DNA of 64,000 nucleotides from Paenibacillus sp. BJ-4 (GCF_020404765.1 NZ_JAIVEM010000072.1:268442-332441); one strand, 5' to 3'; shown: positions 9,093 through 18,385, counted from the stretch's first letter. Numbers and translations: made by a program. Notes: generated by a model not told the origin, from the sequence alone.

Positions 9093-9557
9093 ATGCCATT
9101 ACATATTGTGCTTGTCGAGCCGGAAATTCCGGCTAACACAGGGAATATTGCCAGAACGTGTGCTGCAACTGGAACACATCTGCATCTGGTAAAGCCGCTG
9201 GGCTTTCGTACCGACGATGCCACGTTAAAACGGGCCGGACTTGATTATTGGTATGCTGTCCACATTGAATACCATGAGTCTTTTGCTGAGGTACAGGAGA
9301 AGTATCAGGAGGGTCGCTTTTTTTATGCGACAACAAAAGCAAACCAGCGTTATAGCGATATTTCTTTCCAGGATGGAGACTTTCTGGTATTTGGTAAAGA
9401 AACGAAGGGGTTGCCTCCGGAGCTGTTAGCAGCGAATCCGGATACATGCATTAAAATGCCTATGTCAGATAAAGTAAGATCTCTAAACTTGTCGAATTCC
9501 GCTGCAATTATCGTCTATGAGGCGTTGAGACAGATGGATTTTCCAGGTTTATCGTGA
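9093..9557 (+). CDS. trmL: tRNA (cytidine/uridine-34-2'-O)-methyltransferase, SPOUT family
   Basis: Methylates the wobble-base ribose of tRNA-Leu isoacceptors using SAM. The 154-aa single-domain SPOUT/TrmH-type protein has motif 1 PEIPANTGNIARTCA, motif 2 LVFGKETKGLP and motif 3 MSDKVRSLNLSNSAAI, which form the trefoil knot. The ATG at 9093 is 9 nt from GAAGGGAA; a GTG directly before it at 9090 is an alternative. Confidence 0.95.
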   Translation: MPLHIVLVEPEIPANTGNIARTCAATGTHLHLVKPLGFRTDDATLKRAGLDYWYAVHIEYHESFAEVQEKYQEGRFFYATTKANQRYSDISFQDGDFLVFGKETKGLPPELLAANPDTCIKMPMSDKVRSLNLSNSAAIIVYEALRQMDFPGLS

Positions 9558-9921
9558 AAAAAACCAAGTGAATCACGAATAAAGTACTAGGACATTAGTT
9601 GTTAATAAAAGTTGCGGAATATTTACTAAGTTGAATTTAACAAAGGGGCTTGACGATAGTTTATATCGTCGTAATTCGCAAAATTCTCTAATATAGCTAA
9701 TGATAATTGGCTTGGTGGTCGATAAAATATTATAGACATTCTGTGCCATACTTTGATATGGTTCATGATTTTTTGAAAAAATGTAATAAAATTTCCTGCG
9801 ATCAGCAGGATTCGACAAAAAGACAGCGAATACTACATAAAGAATAGTGTCTTTGTACCTAGTTTTTCGCAGGGAAAGTAAACTGGAAGTTATTACTGAA
9901 TAGGAGAGGTGTACGCTTACG
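9558..9921 (+). other. AT-rich regulatory region upstream of the AbrB-like gene
   Basis: This 364-bp stretch is rich in A/T and has no credible gene. It contains a perfect 7-bp inverted repeat GACGATA-5-TATCGTC (9652-9658 / 9664-9670) and a tcctgc...gcagga hairpin (9794-9799 / 9805-9810). It also has a possible promoter, TTCATG (9762-9767) then TAATAA (9784-9789), and a Spo0A-type box at 9811. The length and density of repeats suggest complex control, as for abrB in Bacillus. Confidence 0.55.
9811..9817 (-). promoter_or_regulatory. Putative Spo0A box (0A box) upstream of abrB-like gene
   Basis: TTCGACA is the exact reverse complement of the consensus TGTCGAA. It lies about 20 bp downstream of a possible -10 (TAATAA at 9784) and 110 bp before the AbrB-like start, a layout like the one that lets Spo0A~P repress abrB in B. 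subtilis. A 7-mer occurs often by chance, so support comes from position. Confidence 0.45.
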
Positions 9922-10170
9922 ATGAAACCTGCCGGTGTAGTGCGTAAAGTTGATCAACTGGGGAGAATAGTCTTGCCTAAATCACTGCGCAAAAGATATC
10001 AAATGAACGAGGGAGATCCTGTCGAAATTCTGGTTCAGGGTGACCATATTATTTTGGAGCGTTATCGTCCGAAATGTGTATTCTGCGGTTCAATAGAACA
10101 AGTGAACGATTTTAAAGACCGTTATATTTGTGCTCAATGTCTGACAGAAATGACACAGTACTCCTCCTAA
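9922..10170 (+). CDS. AbrB-family transition-state regulator with a C-terminal CxxC pair
   Basis: An 82-aa DNA-binding protein. Residues 1-50 form the swapped-hairpin AbrB fold (GVVRKVDQLGRIVLPKSLRK, then GDPVEIL and IILERYRPK), close to AbrB/Abh. Instead of the AbrB multimerisation domain, the C-terminus has CVFC at about 52-55 and CAQC at about 73-76, a likely zinc-binding or redox knuckle also familiar from clostridial homologues. It probably represses post-exponential genes. AGGAGAGGTG gives a good ribosome binding site. A terminator follows immediately. Confidence 0.88.
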   Translation: MKPAGVVRKVDQLGRIVLPKSLRKRYQMNEGDPVEILVQGDHIILERYRPKCVFCGSIEQVNDFKDRYICAQCLTEMTQYSS

Positions 10171-10176
10171 TGAGGC

Positions 10177-10212
10177 AAAAGCATCACGACATTCGTTCGT
10201 GATGCTTTTTTT
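10177..10212 (+). terminator. Rho-independent terminator after abrB-like gene
   Basis: aaaagcatcacga (10177-10189) pairs perfectly with tcgtgatgctttt (10197-10209), followed by T. It may also serve the convergent gene. Confidence 0.9.
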
Positions 10213-10258
10213 CTAATGGAGCCATACTTCGACAAGCATATTTTATTAGGTTTATTTA

Positions 10259-11326
10259 TTATTTATAGAATAAAAAATGAGTGGGGACCGGACGAAGTTG
10301 ACCATCTGACGGTTTGTTAACGATTCGTCCGTTCAATATGAGCGACGAGGAACCGCCTCCGTCCAAATTATAGGCATCCTGGACACCCAGATTGTACATT
10401 TTCCCTTGCAGTTCTTCGAGCGTTGCACCTGAACCTCCGCTTTCATTATAGCCGTCTACGACGATAATGAGCAGTTGATCATCTTTATAGTTGCCGATGA
10501 CCGTTCGTGGGGCCCGTAGGGGCGAGATTTTCCACTTGTCAGGAATAGGCATCTTCTGTCCATTTTGGAGCAGAACGGGAACGAAGGTAGCCCCAAAGAC
10601 AGGCTTTAAGCTATCCAGAGCGCCTTGATTGTAAAATTTGCCCCCGATAAGTTTGCCATTGCTGCTCAGTCCGACGAATGACAAATCCTTGTAACTGGAT
10701 TGGAAGCCGGTAAGGTAGTGGCCGTTCAAGACGGTAGTACTTAATGGATAGCGTTTGCCGTCCCCATCCGCAAAGCCGCCTGCATTGATGCCAGCGACAG
10801 CTCCGTGTCTCGAGACAGCACGCATCGTTGTTTCAGAGCCGCCCAATTTGTCGCTTCCCAGTGACATTTTCATTGCGGTAGGATCTTTTAACTTAACCTT
10901 CATGGCGTACCCGTGATAGACACCTGGATTCACCTTGAACAATTCAATGGTAATCCGTTTGCTATCTACACGCTCATAGGGAACCCCCAGCTTGGCGGTA
11001 ATACGCCGATCATAGATGACCGCGGGACGTTTGGACTGGGTAGAGGCTGTTTGGACAAGCTGATTCATCGTTTGGGTCGTTCGCTTATACAGCTCGGATG
11101 TCCGGCGAATCGTAGACAAGGTGTACGTTGCCGTTTGTTTGGCTTCATCGAGTTGCTTGCCTACGGCTTGCGTTTGTACAATCGGTTCGGCTTTTTGCAG
11201 ACTCGGAGCAGTAGACCTGGGAAAGCTTAGGGGAGGATGCACTAACAAAATACACCCCAACAAGCCGATAAAAGGAGCAAGGGCTAACATAAAGAACCGA
11301 TTCACTTGTTTTGCATCTATATTCAT
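10259..11326 (-). CDS. Membrane-anchored phosphodiester glycosidase family (NAGPA/DUF2233) protein
   Basis: 355-aa protein with one N-terminal membrane segment (about residues 12-30), so probably anchored with the enzyme domain outside the cell. The C-terminal half carries the family motifs INAGGFADG, LIIVVDGYNESGGSG and the signature YNLDGGGSSSL. Family members hydrolyse N-acetylglucosamine phosphodiesters or related cell-wall sugar phosphates; the substrate here is unknown. It overlaps the upstream gene by 4 bp (ATGA), so the two are translationally coupled. Confidence 0.85.
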   Translation of the reverse strand: MNIDAKQVNRFFMLALAPFIGLLGCILLVHPPLSFPRSTAPSLQKAEPIVQTQAVGKQLDEAKQTATYTLSTIRRTSELYKRTTQTMNQLVQTASTQSKRPAVIYDRRITAKLGVPYERVDSKRITIELFKVNPGVYHGYAMKVKLKDPTAMKMSLGSDKLGGSETTMRAVSRHGAVAGINAGGFADGDGKRYPLSTTVLNGHYLTGFQSSYKDLSFVGLSSNGKLIGGKFYNQGALDSLKPVFGATFVPVLLQNGQKMPIPDKWKISPLRAPRTVIGNYKDDQLLIIVVDGYNESGGSGATLEELQGKMYNLGVQDAYNLDGGGSSSLILNGRIVNKPSDGQLRPVPTHFLFYK

Positions 11327-11796
11327 TTTAGCAAGTCCATTTTTTTCTGAAGTATATTAAGCTGCTGCTTGACTTCGTTTAATTGAGTATAAAGCTTATT
11401 GCTGTTATCGGTTTTGTTATTGGCATTGTCTTTCGTAAAGGTCAGCAGTTCATTGAAGGACTGCACTTTTCCCTGCAAGCCGCTAACTTCCTTGGAAAGT
11501 GCGGTTAGCTGCTTTTCATAGTCGGATTTGAGCGCTTGAATCTGTTGGTCTGTATGGGTTTGCATCTCGTCTAGCATCTGCTGCTTCAAGTGATTGCTAT
11601 ACAGATAGGTTGCGAGAGCACCTAGTATAATAAGAATAAACCAAAATAGCAGAAAAGCCTTTACGGGCAACCCCTTTCTTGAATTGCTCCGCCGGGCTTC
11701 GGCAAGAGGGCGTTCAGGTGAAACTTGCATGTGATTTTTCAACTCCCGTGTAAAGTCAAATTTCCAGTCTTTATTTTGCAGTTCCAATTCTATCAT
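11323..11796 (-). CDS. Hypothetical single-pass membrane protein with coiled coil
   Basis: I do not recognise a family. The protein has a basic N-terminus, one membrane segment (VKAFLLFWFILIILGALATY) and then about 95 residues of Lys/Gln/Leu-rich heptad-like sequence that should form a coiled coil. The start is uncertain: ATG 11796 gives MIELELQNKDWKF, ATG 11730 has a GGGAG upstream, and the frame is open to 11859. It is coupled to the NAGPA-family gene, so it may position or pair with that surface enzyme. Confidence 0.65.
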   Translation of the reverse strand: MIELELQNKDWKFDFTRELKNHMQVSPERPLAEARRSNSRKGLPVKAFLLFWFILIILGALATYLYSNHLKQQMLDEMQTHTDQQIQALKSDYEKQLTALSKEVSGLQGKVQSFNELLTFTKDNANNKTDNSNKLYTQLNEVKQQLNILQKKMDLLK

Positions 11797-12005
11797 GGGC
11801 CTATTTATTTCGCAAAAGCGAAGTAAGAGTATAAGAATATTTGGAAAAAGAGATTGCATCGGAAGGAAGTCCTAGGATACAATTTCCTTAAATCGTTTTC
11901 ACTTCCTATACGTACACATTCGCGCAATTTCTACATATGTAATCCCCAATTTTAGATTCATTTTAGCTAACTATGTATTTTTTTGTAAACTCAGGAGGTT
12001 AAGAC

Positions 12006-12662
12006 ATGAGAAAAGTATGGCAGGTGGTCATTATAGATATCCATCCTACAAGTATGCTGGGAACAAAGCTTATTTTGGAAGATCAGCAGGATTTACTTGT
12101 CAGAGGGATGTCCTCCTCCGGAACGGAAGGCCTGGAACTGGCTTGTTCCATCCAGCCGGAGGTCATTTTAATGGATTACAGGTTGCCTGAGGGGACCGCG
12201 GAACCGTTTTTGACTCAAATGCGGGCCTTGTCTCCAGACAGCCATATTGTTATTATGACGGATGAGGATAATATTACGTTGTTTCAGCAACTAATTTCGC
12301 TGGGAGCGAATGGAATGCTATCCAAACAGGCGTCACCCAACCAGCTTATCCATCTGATCAACGGTTTACGCGAAGGATTTGCTTCTTTACCGATGGACTG
12401 GATCCGTTGCGGGAACTGGCCGTTTATGCCGTTAGTGGCCTCTGAGCCTTTTGATGATTTGACACAAACTGAAGTTTTCATTATGGAACGTATTGTACAA
12501 GGCATTACATATGACAAAATTGCTACCGAGATCGAAGTAAGTCGACGCTCCATTGATAATTATCTACGTAAAATTTATGCAAAATTAGGCGTGTCCAGCC
12601 GGGCGCAGGCGATTGAACGTTATGCCTTATATGCACGTCAGTTGAAGCAGCTATATGCCTGA
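12006..12662 (+). CDS. ComA-like response regulator, LuxR/NarL type
   Basis: 218-aa regulator. The receiver domain (1-120) starts IIDIHPTSMLGTKLILED, strongly recalling ComA. Asp57 in ILMDYRLPEG is the phosphorylation site and Lys107 is conserved, but the second acidic-pocket residue is Ile12 (D-I instead of D-D). The LuxR-type helix-turn-helix is at about 150-212 (LTQTEVFIMERIVQG, RRSIDNYLRKIYAKLGV). AGGAGGTTAAGAC provides a strong ribosome binding site. No kinase is adjacent, so it is an orphan and might regulate competence- or surfactant-type genes by analogy only. Confidence 0.88.
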   Translation: MRKVWQVVIIDIHPTSMLGTKLILEDQQDLLVRGMSSSGTEGLELACSIQPEVILMDYRLPEGTAEPFLTQMRALSPDSHIVIMTDEDNITLFQQLISLGANGMLSKQASPNQLIHLINGLREGFASLPMDWIRCGNWPFMPLVASEPFDDLTQTEVFIMERIVQGITYDKIATEIEVSRRSIDNYLRKIYAKLGVSSRAQAIERYALYARQLKQLYA

Positions 12663-12711
12663 CGCGTCAGCCCGGAGGCAGTGACCTATTTTCAGGAGAA
12701 GGAGGATGTTC

Positions 12712-13965
12712 ATGCAATATTCCTTTGCTTCACGAACGGCTGCAATGTTGGCTTCTCCAGTGCGTCATATCCGGGAAAATGCGAGAAGACACTCCTTTAT
12801 ATCTCTGGCTGAAGAATTGCCTGCACAAGAACTGTTTCCAGTGAAGCTGCTGGAAGAAGCAGCTCATGATGTGTTTGGTTCCGGCCCTGATGCCCTCCAG
12901 TATGGTGAACCGGAGGGCTATTTTCCTTTGCGGGCATGGCTTGCGGGAGAGTGGGAGCAGCGAAAAGGAGTTAGGGTGCCCCCGGGGCAAATCCTTCTTA
13001 CAACTGGCAGTCAGCAGGCCATTGACCTGATCGTAAGGCTGATGGTGGATGAGCGTGATCCGGTGTTGGTCGAAAATCCAACCTCCCCCGGATGTTTGCA
13101 GGTGTTATCTATGCAAGGGGCGCAGGTTGTGCCTGTTGAATCAGATGGGGAAGGTGTCATTCCTGATAAGCTTGAAGCTTTAATGATCCGCTATCGCCCC
13201 AAGCTTTTTTTTGCCACGCCGACGTTTACGAACCCGACCGGCTTCTTATGGAGCGCAGCAAGACGGCAGGAAATTTTGGATCTGTGCAGGCACCATCAGG
13301 TGCTGGTAGTAGAGGATGATTCTTATGGTGAATTGCATTTTAAGCAAAAGAACGAGTCCCCTGACAAGAGTCCGCATGGACAGAGTCGGAAATTTGCAGA
13401 GGCATATCCTTCGCTGTTTGCACTGGATCATGCAGGTCAGGGCGGTCAAGTGCTATATATTGGCTCCTTCAATAAAACAGTCGCTCCTGGGCTGAGAACG
13501 GGCTGGGCAGCTGGTCCTGCACCGCTGATTGAAGGGATGTATGCCTTGAAGCAGCTGGCTGATATGCAGTCCAGTACGATGAACCAGCGGCTGCTGTTCC
13601 AGCTTTTGACCCGTTCGCGTTTTCAATGGCACGAGCACTTGGCGATGCTGAACAAGGAATACTCAACACGGCTTCAGCTCATATTGGAGCTGTTCAAGCG
13701 TCCGTTTTGGAAGAACGTGACGTATCACATTCCGTCAGGCGGCATGTATGTATGGGTGCGGCTACCAGATGGGCTGGATAGCGCATTGCTGTTAAAAGCG
13801 GCGTTGCCCAAGGGCGTAGCCTTTATGCCGGGGGCACTGTGTGCGGTTGGCAGTGAGGGCGCGTCCCATATTCGCCTTAATTTTAGCCATCCGGGCCGCG
13901 AGCAGCTGCTTATGGGCATGAATCTGATCGGTGAGACGATCAGTGAATTTACCGCCCGAAGCTAG
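12712..13965 (+). CDS. PLP-dependent aminotransferase, class I/II (2-aminoadipate/MocR-catalytic type)
   Basis: 417-aa fold-type I aminotransferase without the N-terminal GntR helix-turn-helix of MocR proteins. Motifs include LQYGEPEGYFPLR, LLTTGSQQAIDLI, PTFTNPTGF, VVEDDSYGEL and the Schiff-base lysine in YIGSFNKTVAPGLRTGW, plus the carboxylate-binding Arg in SHIRLNFSHP. The ATG at 12712 is 6 nt after AAGGAGG; the ATG at 12706 touches it and is unlikely to be used. The substrate is unknown (2-aminoadipate, branched-chain or aromatic amino acids are typical). It is 49 bp after the ComA-like gene, possibly co-transcribed. Confidence 0.88.
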   Translation: MQYSFASRTAAMLASPVRHIRENARRHSFISLAEELPAQELFPVKLLEEAAHDVFGSGPDALQYGEPEGYFPLRAWLAGEWEQRKGVRVPPGQILLTTGSQQAIDLIVRLMVDERDPVLVENPTSPGCLQVLSMQGAQVVPVESDGEGVIPDKLEALMIRYRPKLFFATPTFTNPTGFLWSAARRQEILDLCRHHQVLVVEDDSYGELHFKQKNESPDKSPHGQSRKFAEAYPSLFALDHAGQGGQVLYIGSFNKTVAPGLRTGWAAGPAPLIEGMYALKQLADMQSSTMNQRLLFQLLTRSRFQWHEHLAMLNKEYSTRLQLILELFKRPFWKNVTYHIPSGGMYVWVRLPDGLDSALLLKAALPKGVAFMPGALCAVGSEGASHIRLNFSHPGREQLLMGMNLIGETISEFTARS

Positions 13966-13988
13966 CAAGCGCAGAGGGGGCGGGAAAT

Positions 13989-14031
13989 CTATCTGTGCCA
14001 ACAGCAAATTACTGCTGAATGACACAGATAG
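13989..14031. terminator. Long hairpin between convergent genes
   Basis: ctatctgtg (13989-13997) pairs with cacagatag (14023-14031), with an inner cagca/tgctg stem. It lies between convergent genes and could act as a two-way terminator, though it lacks a T tract. Confidence 0.5.
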
Positions 14032-14059
14032 GGCGTACCGACAACCTACCGCTCTAATG

Positions 14060-14896
14060 TCAGTCATTTTCCGTATCCGCAGCAGCGGTGGAGGAGTAAG
14101 GGACTGGCGTTTCTGCGATTCGATGTAGCGTGTCGCCTTCGTCAGGCTTTACGGCCTTTGCTGCGGCCGTTTCATTGCTCTGCTCTTGCAGCACCGCTGC
14201 ATACTCGCTCAGGGCGGCTTCGCCGAACGGGGTCAGCTTATAGCGGCCACGGGCTACGCGCTCAAACCAGCCGTAGTAGTTGTGCTGCAGGACAGCAGCC
14301 GCTCCGCTGACGGCAGCCGAACGGGCGAGCTGTACAGGGGCGGCCTCCCCCAGGACCTGCAAGGCTGCGGCTACACGCAGCGCTTTTTCCCGGTAGGCCG
14401 TGACCAGCTTACGCCGGGTGCTGCCGCCGGTGTTGTAGTCACCGCTGCGTGCGTGAAATTCCCGCAGCAGTCTCTCCTTGCGCGAGCCGAGGCGGATCGC
14501 TGTTGTTTTACGATCATCGCGGTTAGGGCCCGCAGGTTCACACAATATCTCTACGAGCGGTGGCTTGGTCTTAAACAGGGTGACGGTAAGCAAGCCGACT
14601 CCCAGCTGACGGCATAGTGCGACCAGTTCGTTCCAGCGCTGATTCACGGCTCCCTTTTTTGCACGATTTCGTTCTACGGCCACATATACATTGCTGGTTA
14701 ACTTCAAACGCTGCATGCCTTGCAGCACAAGCGACAGATTAAACGTCTTTTTGATCTCCACAATCAGTGGCTCCTGCTGTCCTGGCTTGATACCCACCAA
14801 ATCGCAGTTGCGCACCTCTCCTTTGATTTCATATCCCAAGCTCTCAAAAAAGGCTTTGATCGGAGCATATAGCTCTGTCTCATGCCGAACCGCCAT
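14060..14896 (-). CDS. DUF2161 (COG5482) protein with PD-(D/E)XK nuclease-like core
   Basis: 278-aa cytoplasmic protein. The N-terminal third carries a PD-(D/E)XK-like arrangement: a Glu in the first helix (HETELYAPI), then NCDLVGIKP and PLIVEIKK, matching the DUF2161 family often labelled putative phosphodiesterase. The rest is Ala/Arg-rich with an apparent winged-helix-like C-terminal part (YYGWFERVARGRYKLTPFG). The gene is more GC-rich than its neighbours. Function is unknown; a nuclease role is an inference from the motif. Confidence 0.75.
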   Translation of the reverse strand: MAVRHETELYAPIKAFFESLGYEIKGEVRNCDLVGIKPGQQEPLIVEIKKTFNLSLVLQGMQRLKLTSNVYVAVERNRAKKGAVNQRWNELVALCRQLGVGLLTVTLFKTKPPLVEILCEPAGPNRDDRKTTAIRLGSRKERLLREFHARSGDYNTGGSTRRKLVTAYREKALRVAAALQVLGEAAPVQLARSAAVSGAAAVLQHNYYGWFERVARGRYKLTPFGEAALSEYAAVLQEQSNETAAAKAVKPDEGDTLHRIAETPVPYSSTAAADTEND

Positions 14897-15138
14897 TGCT
14901 TCTCCCGCCCCTTTATCCTGTTATTCCGAGCTTATATTGTACCATAATGCGTCAGCTCCGCGTCGTTGTTGTATATTTTAGCACACAAAAAATAGGTCAA
15001 TTCTGAAATCAATCTGCATAGGTATGTATTACACTTTTTTTTAGGGGGATTACATCATATCCTGAAAGTCGTGACGAGTGTAGCCATTACCATCAGGAGT
15101 GGAGGATAGTCATTACGCAGTCATGGGAGGAACCGAGC

Positions 15139-17034
15139 ATGAATATTTTTGAACGCGTTGCGGAGTACCGGGCGGAAAACAACCGTCTGGCCTGGAACGG
15201 CACTTTTAGAGAGTATATCGAGATACTCAAGAAAGACCCGACGCCGGCGATGACCGCTCATGCACGGGTTTACAAGATGATTGAATCTTTTGGTGTAGAA
15301 GAGGTTGGGGGACATAAGCGATATAAATTTTTTGAGCAGGAGATTTTTGGGCTGGATCGTGCGCTGGAAAAGCTGGTGGAGGAATACTTCCATTCCTCAG
15401 CCAGACGGCTCGATGTGCGCAAGCGTATCCTGCTTTTAATGGGACCCGTCAGCGGGGGCAAGTCGACGCTGGTTACTTTGCTGAAACGTGGGCTGGAGAA
15501 ATTTTCGAGAACGGATCAGGGGGCTGTGTATGCTATAGAAGGCTGCCCTATGCATGAAGATCCGCTTCATCTTATTCCGCATGAGCTGCGCCCTGAATTT
15601 GAAAAGGAGCTGGGTGTACGCATTGAAGGTAATCTCTGCCCCTCCTGCCAGATGAGATTGCGTACGGAATTTGATGACGATATCGAAAAGGTACGCGTGG
15701 AACGGGTATTTATATCGGAAGAAAACCGGATTGGCATAGGTACGTTCAGTCCTTCTGATCCGAAGTCTCAGGATATTGCTGATTTGACAGGCAGTATCGA
15801 CTTTTCCACGATTACGGAGTATGGCTCGGAATCAGATCCGCGTGCCTATCGTTTTGACGGAGAGCTGAACAAAGCGAATCGCGGGTTGATGGAGTTTCAG
15901 GAAATGCTCAAATGCGATGAGAAGTTTTTGTGGAATTTGCTGTCTCTGACCCAGGAGGGAAATTTTAAGGCCGGACGGTTTGCGCTCATCAGTGCAGATG
16001 AATTGATCGTAGCTCACACCAATGAGTCGGAATATAAAAGCTTTATTGCGAACAAAAAGAACGAGGCATTGCAGTCGCGGATGATTGTAATGCCGATTCC
16101 TTATAACCTGAAAGTGTCGGAGGAAGAAAAGATTTATGCCAAGCTCATTGAGCAAAGTGACATGCGGCATATTCACATCGCTCCTCATGCGCTGCGAACG
16201 GCTGCCATTTTCTCCGTGCTTACCCGCTTGAAAGAAACGAAGAAGCAGGGCATGGATTTGGTCAAAAAGATGCGCATGTATGACGGTGAAGAGGTCGAAG
16301 GCTATAAGGAAGCCGATCTGAAGGAGATGCAAAATGAGTTTCTCGAGGAAGGCATGTCCGGGGTAGACCCACGGTACGTCATTAATCGTATTTCCAGCGC
16401 GCTAATTAAGCAAAATGTGGAGTCCATCAATGCTCTGGATATTTTACGAGCGATCAAGGATGGTCTGGACCAGCATGCTTCCATTACAAAGGAAGAGCGG
16501 GAGCGCTATCTTAATTTCATTTCCGTGGCCCGCAAAGAGTACGACGAGTTGGCGAAAAAAGAAGTGCAGAAGGCCTTTGTATACTCTTTCGAGGAATCAG
16601 CCAAGACGCTGTTCGACAACTATTTGGATAACATCGAAGCCTTCTGCAATTGGTCTAAAATCCGCGATCCGCTCACGGATGAGGAGCTCGACCCAGATGA
16701 GCGGCTTATGCGCTCGATTGAGGAGCAAATCGGGGTGTCCGAAAATGCGAAAAAGGCATTCCGCGAGGAAATATTAATCCGGATTTCTGCGTATTCGCGT
16801 AAGGGGCGGAAGTTTGAATATCATCATCATGATCGACTGCGAGAGGCAATTGAGAAGAAGCTGTTTGCGGATTTGAAAGATATTGTGAAGATTACGACCT
16901 CGACCAAAACGCCTGATGCGAACCAGCTTAAACGGATGAATGAGGTCATTAAGCGGCTGATTGAGGAGCACGGCTACACAGGGGCCAGCGCTAACGATTT
17001 GTTGCGGTATGTAGGCAGTCTCTTAAATCGTTAG
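15139..17034 (+). CDS. prkA: PrkA serine protein kinase / AAA protein
   Basis: 631-aa protein. The N-terminal AAA-like P-loop domain has Walker A GPVSGGKST at about 102-110; a C-terminal PrkA domain follows with no eukaryote-type kinase motifs. In Bacillus, PrkA is made under sigma-E and affects sporulation through sigma-K; recent work on the family also reports ATP-dependent protease activity. AUG is preceded by GGGAGGAACC. A possible sigma-E-like element, GTCAATT (14996-15002) then CATAGGTAT (15017-15025), lies upstream. Its usual partners yhbH and spoVR are in this window about 20 kb away. Confidence 0.95.
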   Translation: MNIFERVAEYRAENNRLAWNGTFREYIEILKKDPTPAMTAHARVYKMIESFGVEEVGGHKRYKFFEQEIFGLDRALEKLVEEYFHSSARRLDVRKRILLLMGPVSGGKSTLVTLLKRGLEKFSRTDQGAVYAIEGCPMHEDPLHLIPHELRPEFEKELGVRIEGNLCPSCQMRLRTEFDDDIEKVRVERVFISEENRIGIGTFSPSDPKSQDIADLTGSIDFSTITEYGSESDPRAYRFDGELNKANRGLMEFQEMLKCDEKFLWNLLSLTQEGNFKAGRFALISADELIVAHTNESEYKSFIANKKNEALQSRMIVMPIPYNLKVSEEEKIYAKLIEQSDMRHIHIAPHALRTAAIFSVLTRLKETKKQGMDLVKKMRMYDGEEVEGYKEADLKEMQNEFLEEGMSGVDPRYVINRISSALIKQNVESINALDILRAIKDGLDQHASITKEERERYLNFISVARKEYDELAKKEVQKAFVYSFEESAKTLFDNYLDNIEAFCNWSKIRDPLTDEELDPDERLMRSIEEQIGVSENAKKAFREEILIRISAYSRKGRKFEYHHHDRLREAIEKKLFADLKDIVKITTSTKTPDANQLKRMNEVIKRLIEEHGYTGASANDLLRYVGSLLNR

Positions 17035-17094
17035 TCATTTGAGGTTAGCAAGGACAGCAGACAGCGCAGTTCGATCAATCATATCATATGTGGG

Positions 17095-17138
17095 AATCCG
17101 GTAAGCACAGGAAGTTTTAGGTGCTGCCGGATTTTTTT
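17095..17138 (+). terminator. Rho-independent terminator after prkA
   Basis: The stem aatccggt-aagcac (from 17095) pairs with gtgct-gccggatt (to 17133), followed by seven T. Confidence 0.85.
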
Positions 17139-17288
17139 GTATCAAAAGATGGTTGTCACATGAGTTTTTTTTCTTACGTTGATATGTGAAAAATCACAAT
17201 TAATTCTCAGTTTTTTAACATTTTGTAGAAAATATGACGATAAATAGGTAATGTTAAATCTATGTAAACTATTTAGTTGGAGGAACTT

Positions 17289-18304
17289 ATGATTCATGTC
17301 GATGAGAATAGGCTAAAGCAGATTCAATATATTGGTATTACCCATGATGATTTAGCTTTATTGCATCATTATCAGGGATTATTCCAATCTATTGTGAATG
17401 AGGTCGTCGATCGTTTCTATGAGCACGTAGAGCAGATCCCGCACCTTATGTCGATTATCTCCAAATGGTCGAATATTGAACGGCTTAAGCAAACACAACG
17501 AGAATACTGGCTTTCTCTTGCAGATGGAAAAATAGATGAGCAATTTATAGCACACCGTCTTTTTGTGGGGCAGGTGCATTCCCGAATTGGCTTGTCCTCC
17601 GATTATTATTTAGGTACGTATATTGCTTATCTTGATATTGCAGTTGATATTTTAAAGCATTCGGGGATTGATGACTGGTATCCGATTGTTCACGCTCTTT
17701 CCAAAATGTTTAATTTGGATTCTCAGCTTGTGCTGGAGGCTTATCAGAAGAAGGAAAAGGAACAAATTAACGAGCGGCCAACGAACAGACACAGGTGCTG
17801 ACCGTTGTGTCCCGCATTGCCCAAAATTTGACCGGGATGATTGCCGAGCTTAGGGAAAATACAGATAATATCGCGGAGAGTGCCTGTAACACGGCTTCTT
17901 CCCAGGAACATACAGAGGAATTGGTACAACAATTGGGCGGTGAGATTAAGCAAATTGAGCAGATGAACAGCACGATCCGTGAGCTGTCCGATCAGACGCA
18001 TCTGTTGGGGCTGAATGCGGCCATCGAGGCAGCACATGCGCAGGAAGCGGGGAGAGGGTTTCAAATTGTAGCACAGGAGGTGCGAAAGCTGGCATCCAAT
18101 TCGAAGCAAGCGCAGGAGCAAATTCAGCGCAAAGTGATGGATATTGCTCGCATGCTGGAAAGCGTTCAATCCGAAACAGCTGCCACAACAGCCAGTGCTC
18201 GGCAACAAGCTTCCAGCTCCGAGGAATTGGCCTCCTTCACAAAGCTGATTGAAAATATGGTGAAGGAGTTGGAGATGCTTCAACATCCCAGCGAAATAAT
18301 GTAG
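17289..18304 (+). pseudogene. HemAT-like globin-coupled aerotaxis transducer, frameshifted
   Basis: Two adjoining frames encode the two halves of one sensor. The first (to 17801) is a protoglobin domain with the proximal His in QVHSRIGLSSDYYLG. The second (open from about 17774 to 18304) is a methyl-accepting signalling domain with the tip sequence [20 protein letters not shown]. Adding one G after the gag codon at 17772-17774 gives a continuous ...[19 protein letters not shown]..., so a single-G deletion is the simplest explanation. The restored protein is about 338 aa with no membrane segment or HAMP, shorter than B. subtilis HemAT (about 432). The ATG at 17289 follows GGAGG. It would bind O2 through haem and signal to CheA. 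Confidence 0.85.
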
Positions 18305-18385
18305 GTGTAAGAGGATAGATAGAATAGTGACAATGCTCTCCCTCTGTGGCGGTCCAATCAGCGCAACCGAGGAAGAGTGTATTAC

